Assembly: GCA_902768995.1 (NCBI GenBank)
Contig: CACXNN010000046.1
Location: forward strand, 1-8,756
Origin: an uncultured Eubacteriales bacterium
Lineage (GTDB): Bacteria; Bacillota; Clostridia; Christensenellales; CAG-138
DNA: 8,756 nt
Direction of reading: 5' to 3'
The translations under genes and the position numbers were made by a program. How positions within the stretch are numbered: the first letter of the stretch is position 1; each line of letters starts with the position of its first letter. The notes below the pieces were generated by a model. It ran no database searches. It saw nothing but the letters and a program-made list of their open reading frames with translations, and was not told the origin of the DNA. Positions 6,517-8,756 of this stretch are shown here, one piece after another.

Positions 6517-7899
6517 TCAGAATCCGAAATACGCCAAGGCGTTCCGGTAGCAGATGCCCTCCACGATGGTACGGAGGGCCTTTTCGTCGTCGGGGAATTC
6601 GCCCCGCTCCACCCAGCCGCCGATGAGGTTGCAGAGGAGCCGGCGGAAGTACTCGTGGCGGGTGTAGGAGAGGAAGCTCCTAGAGTCCGTGAGCATCCCC
6701 ACGAAGGTGGCGAGGTGCCCCTCCGCCGCCAGGGTGGTCATCTGGTCCAGCATCCCCTTCTCATGGTCGTTGAACCACCAGGCGCTGCCGTGCTGGAGCT
6801 TGCCCCGGGCCTCCGGGCCCTGGAAGCAGCCGATGACGGTGCCGATGGCGGCGTTCTCCGTGGGGTTCAGGGAGTAGAGGATGGTCCGGGGCAGCTGGTT
6901 CGTTTCAACGAGGGCGTTCAACAGCCCCACCAGCTCCTTCAGCGGCGAGGGATCGCCGATGGAATCCACGCCGGTGTCGGGGCCCAGAAGGTTGTAGATG
7001 TACCGGTTGTTGTCCCGGATGCAGCCGTAGTGGAGCTGCATGGCCACGCCGTACTTCGCGTAGCACCGGCCCAGCATGAGGAGCAGCCCCGTCTTGAACT
7101 GCTTCTGCTCGTAGACCGTGGGCATCTCGCCCGCCAGGCGCTTTTGGAAGATGGCCTCCAGCTCCGCCTCGGAAGCCGGCGCGAAGGGCACGGACTCCAC
7201 CGCGTGGTCGCTGACCCGGCAGCCCAGGGATACGAAGAAGGCCAGCTTCTCCTGCAGGACCTTGACTAGCTCCCCGTAGCTCCTGGGCCCGCCCAGCTTT
7301 TGGAGGTAGTCGAGATACTCCGGCTTCTCCAGGTTCATGGCCTTGTCGGGCCGGAAGCTGGGCAGCACCTTCACGGGGAAGCCGTCCGCCGCGATCCTCT
7401 GATGCCACTCCAGGCTGTCCGCCGGGTCGTCCGTGGTGCAGACCACCTTCACGTTGGAACGCAAAATCAGGTTCCGGGCGGAGAAATCCGGCTGCCGGAG
7501 CTTCTCGTTGCACAACGTCCAGACTTCCTCGGCGGTGTCTCCGTTCAAAATCCCCTCGTAGCCGAAGAACCGGCGGAGCTCCAGATGGCTCCAATGATAC
7601 AGGGGGTTCCCGATGGCCAGGGACAATGTCTCGGCCCATTTTTGAAACTTTTCCCTATCCGTCGCGTCGCCGGTGATATATTTCTCGTCCACACCGAAGG
7701 AGCGCATGAGCCGCCACTTGTAGTGGTCGCCCCCCAGCCAGACCTGGGTGATGTTCTCGAACTGCCGGTCCTCGTAGATCTCCCGGGGGATCAGATGGCA
7801 GTGGTAGTCGATGATGGGCATGGCCGCCGCGAAATCGTGGTAGAGATGCCGGGCGGTGGGGCTGTCCAGCAGAAAATCCTTATCCATAAAGGGCTTCAT
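6517..7899 (-). CDS. uxaC: Uronate (glucuronate/galacturonate) isomerase
   Basis: A 460-residue cytosolic member of the amidohydrolase superfamily, of usual length for UxaC. It isomerises D-glucuronate to D-fructuronate and D-galacturonate to D-tagaturonate, the entry step of hexuronate catabolism. Visible hallmarks are the metal-binding D-Y-H-C-H-L (31-36, H33 and H35), C-T-T-D-D-P (154-159), Q-L-H-Y-G-C-I-R-D-N-N (288-298), G-S-A-W-W-F-N-D-H (371-379) and the late conserved L-T-D-S-R-S-F (403-409). The ATG at 7899 has AGGAGG 8 nt upstream (7908-7913), embedded in the last codons of the LarA-like gene, whose stop is only 3 nt away. That indicates co-transcription and probably coupled translation. 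An ATG at codon 5 is an unsupported alternative start. Both the family and the pathway role are secure. Confidence 0.97.
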   Translation of the reverse strand: MKPFMDKDFLLDSPTARHLYHDFAAAMPIIDYHCHLIPREIYEDRQFENITQVWLGGDHYKWRLMRSFGVDEKYITGDATDREKFQKWAETLSLAIGNPLYHWSHLELRRFFGYEGILNGDTAEEVWTLCNEKLRQPDFSARNLILRSNVKVVCTTDDPADSLEWHQRIAADGFPVKVLPSFRPDKAMNLEKPEYLDYLQKLGGPRSYGELVKVLQEKLAFFVSLGCRVSDHAVESVPFAPASEAELEAIFQKRLAGEMPTVYEQKQFKTGLLLMLGRCYAKYGVAMQLHYGCIRDNNRYIYNLLGPDTGVDSIGDPSPLKELVGLLNALVETNQLPRTILYSLNPTENAAIGTVIGCFQGPEARGKLQHGSAWWFNDHEKGMLDQMTTLAAEGHLATFVGMLTDSRSFLSYTRHEYFRRLLCNLIGGWVERGEFPDDEKALRTIVEGICYRNALAYFGF

Positions 7900-7902
7900 T
7901 CC

Positions 7903-8756
7903 TTAGTCCTCCTTTTCAAAGCGTTCCCGGTCGATCCAAAGGCCCAAAGCCGGGTTGGGGATGAAGTAGACCTGCTCCCCGTCCACGGTGTTGTACCCGT
8001 AGGCCAGCTTGGCGGGGTCGTACCTCCTGGCCATTTCGTCGTAGTCCGCGGCTTCAAAGCCCACGCCCTCGATCTCGGCCTTGGTGATGTCCTTCACCGC
8101 GTAGGTGATGGTGAAGCGGCCGTCGCTGGAGCCGTGTATGAGGTGGGCCGCCGCGCCCATGTTGTCCCTGAGGTCCTGGTTCTCGGGCTTCTTGAATTGC
8201 TCCAAGGTATTCAAACGCCCTCGGTAGCCGTACTTGCGGATGAGCTTGTCCACCTGGTCGTCCTCCCCGAAGCGCTCCACGCCGGGGGCCAGGATCACGA
8301 GCTCGCCGCCGTCGGCCATGGCCATGCGGGTGCGATAGACCGCCTTGTTGCCGAGCCACGTGCTCTTAAACTCCGAGGGGTCCAGGTACACCACGCACTT
8401 TTTAAGGCCCTGGGGCACGAAGTCGATGTTCTTCTCCTGGGCCAGCTTCACGGCCTCGGTGAAGCACCGCCGCCCCTCCCCCAGGAACAGGCCGTGGGTG
8501 TGGATCACGCCGCCGGGGGCCGTGGTGACGGTGAGGGCGAAGAGCAGGGGCCGATCCTTTAAAAAGTGCTCGAGACCGTAGTCGAAGAGCTTGCGGACCG
8601 GGGTGTTCTCCTTCCCCATCATCCGCTCCATGCCGTAGACCGCGCCCACCATGTGGGACTTGTTGATCATGTCGCTGCCGCCCACGCCCACGAACAGGTT
8701 CTTGGCGTGGTTGGCCATGCCCACCACCTCGTGGGGCACCACCTGGCCCGGGGAGA
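7903..8756 (-). CDS. LarA-family nickel-pincer racemase/epimerase, C-terminal part (runs off the right edge)
   Basis: The last 284 codons are present and the frame stays open to base 8756; the N-terminal half is outside. In the visible part, P-H-E (His at 8731-8733) is followed by Lys 10 residues on (8701-8703) and His 26 residues on (8653-8655). This is the spacing of H174, K184 and H200 in Lactiplantibacillus plantarum LarA, where the Lys carries the nickel-pincer nucleotide and H200 binds nickel. The H108 equivalent is not in the window. LarA homologues racemise or epimerise 2-hydroxy acids, including lactate, malate and gluconate. Here the gene sits 3 nt before uxaC, so a sugar acid of the uronate route, such as mannonate (C2 epimer of gluconate), is a better substrate guess than lactate. 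The family is well supported; the substrate is inference. Activity would also need nickel-pincer synthesis genes (LarB, LarC, LarE) elsewhere. Confidence 0.85.
   Translation of the reverse strand, partial: SPGQVVPHEVVGMANHAKNLFVGVGGSDMINKSHMVGAVYGMERMMGKENTPVRKLFDYGLEHFLKDRPLLFALTVTTAPGGVIHTHGLFLGEGRRCFTEAVKLAQEKNIDFVPQGLKKCVVYLDPSEFKSTWLGNKAVYRTRMAMADGGELVILAPGVERFGEDDQVDKLIRKYGYRGRLNTLEQFKKPENQDLRDNMGAAAHLIHGSSDGRFTITYAVKDITKAEIEGVGFEAADYDEMARRYDPAKLAYGYNTVDGEQVYFIPNPALGLWIDRERFEKED
7908..7913 (-). promoter_or_regulatory. Ribosome binding site of uxaC, inside the end of the LarA-like gene
   Basis: AGGAGG on the minus strand, 8 nt before the uxaC ATG, overlapping the final codons of the upstream gene. 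This fixes the uxaC start and suggests coupled translation. Confidence 0.8.

Noticed and set aside
4939..7269. A 776-codon open frame on the plus strand.
   Set aside because: It starts in the palindromic spacer and lies antisense to uxaE and most of uxaC. There is no ribosome binding site or recognisable domain.
7300..8562. A 420-codon plus-strand frame.
   Set aside because: Antisense to uxaC and the LarA-like gene, both of which have strong family motifs.

Overview
The window reads as chromosomal DNA from a high-GC, low-oxygen Firmicute, most likely a gut member of the Clostridia (Oscillospiraceae-like). This is inferred from strong AGGAGG-type ribosome binding sites, sigma-A type promoters with 17-bp spacers, G/C-rich third codon positions contrasted with AT-rich intergenic DNA, and the gene families present. 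No RNA genes, insertion sequences or CRISPR arrays were seen. Seven protein genes fill almost all of the window; two of them run off the ends.

Left block (1-3272, minus strand): a tight envelope operon. A near-consensus promoter (3301-3329) drives a membrane-anchored surface protein with tandem Ig-like modules and a C-terminal transglutaminase-like domain. It is followed 16 nt later by an SGNH-hydrolase-like membrane-anchored protein, which has Cys where the nucleophilic Ser is expected. A lipoprotein gene follows with a 4-base ATGA overlap and leaves the window at base 1. The promoter and RBS evidence moves two starts inward from the longest reading frames: the transglutaminase gene begins at a GTG (3272) and the SGNH gene at an ATG (1186).

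Middle (3425-4888, plus strand): a cytosolic C69-family dipeptidase (PepD), read divergently from its own near-consensus promoter (3363-3391).

Convergent junction (4889-5043): a 155-bp AT-rich spacer almost entirely made of nested inverted repeats. There are three perfect or near-perfect hairpins, and the outer two belong to imperfect mirror-image copies of one unit. It is probably a bidirectional terminator and/or a dispersed palindromic repeat.

Right block (5044-8756, minus strand): a hexuronate catabolic operon in the order LarA-family nickel-pincer enzyme (5' end outside the window), uronate isomerase UxaC, tagaturonate epimerase UxaE. UxaC would isomerise galacturonate and glucuronate to tagaturonate and fructuronate. 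UxaE would interconvert those two keto acids, so both uronates could enter the fructuronate-mannonate-KDG route without the altronate branch. The LarA-like protein keeps the pincer-carrying Lys and two His at LarA spacing. In this setting it is better explained as a sugar-acid 2-epimerase (for example mannonate/gluconate) than as a lactate racemase. That substrate is inferred from context only.
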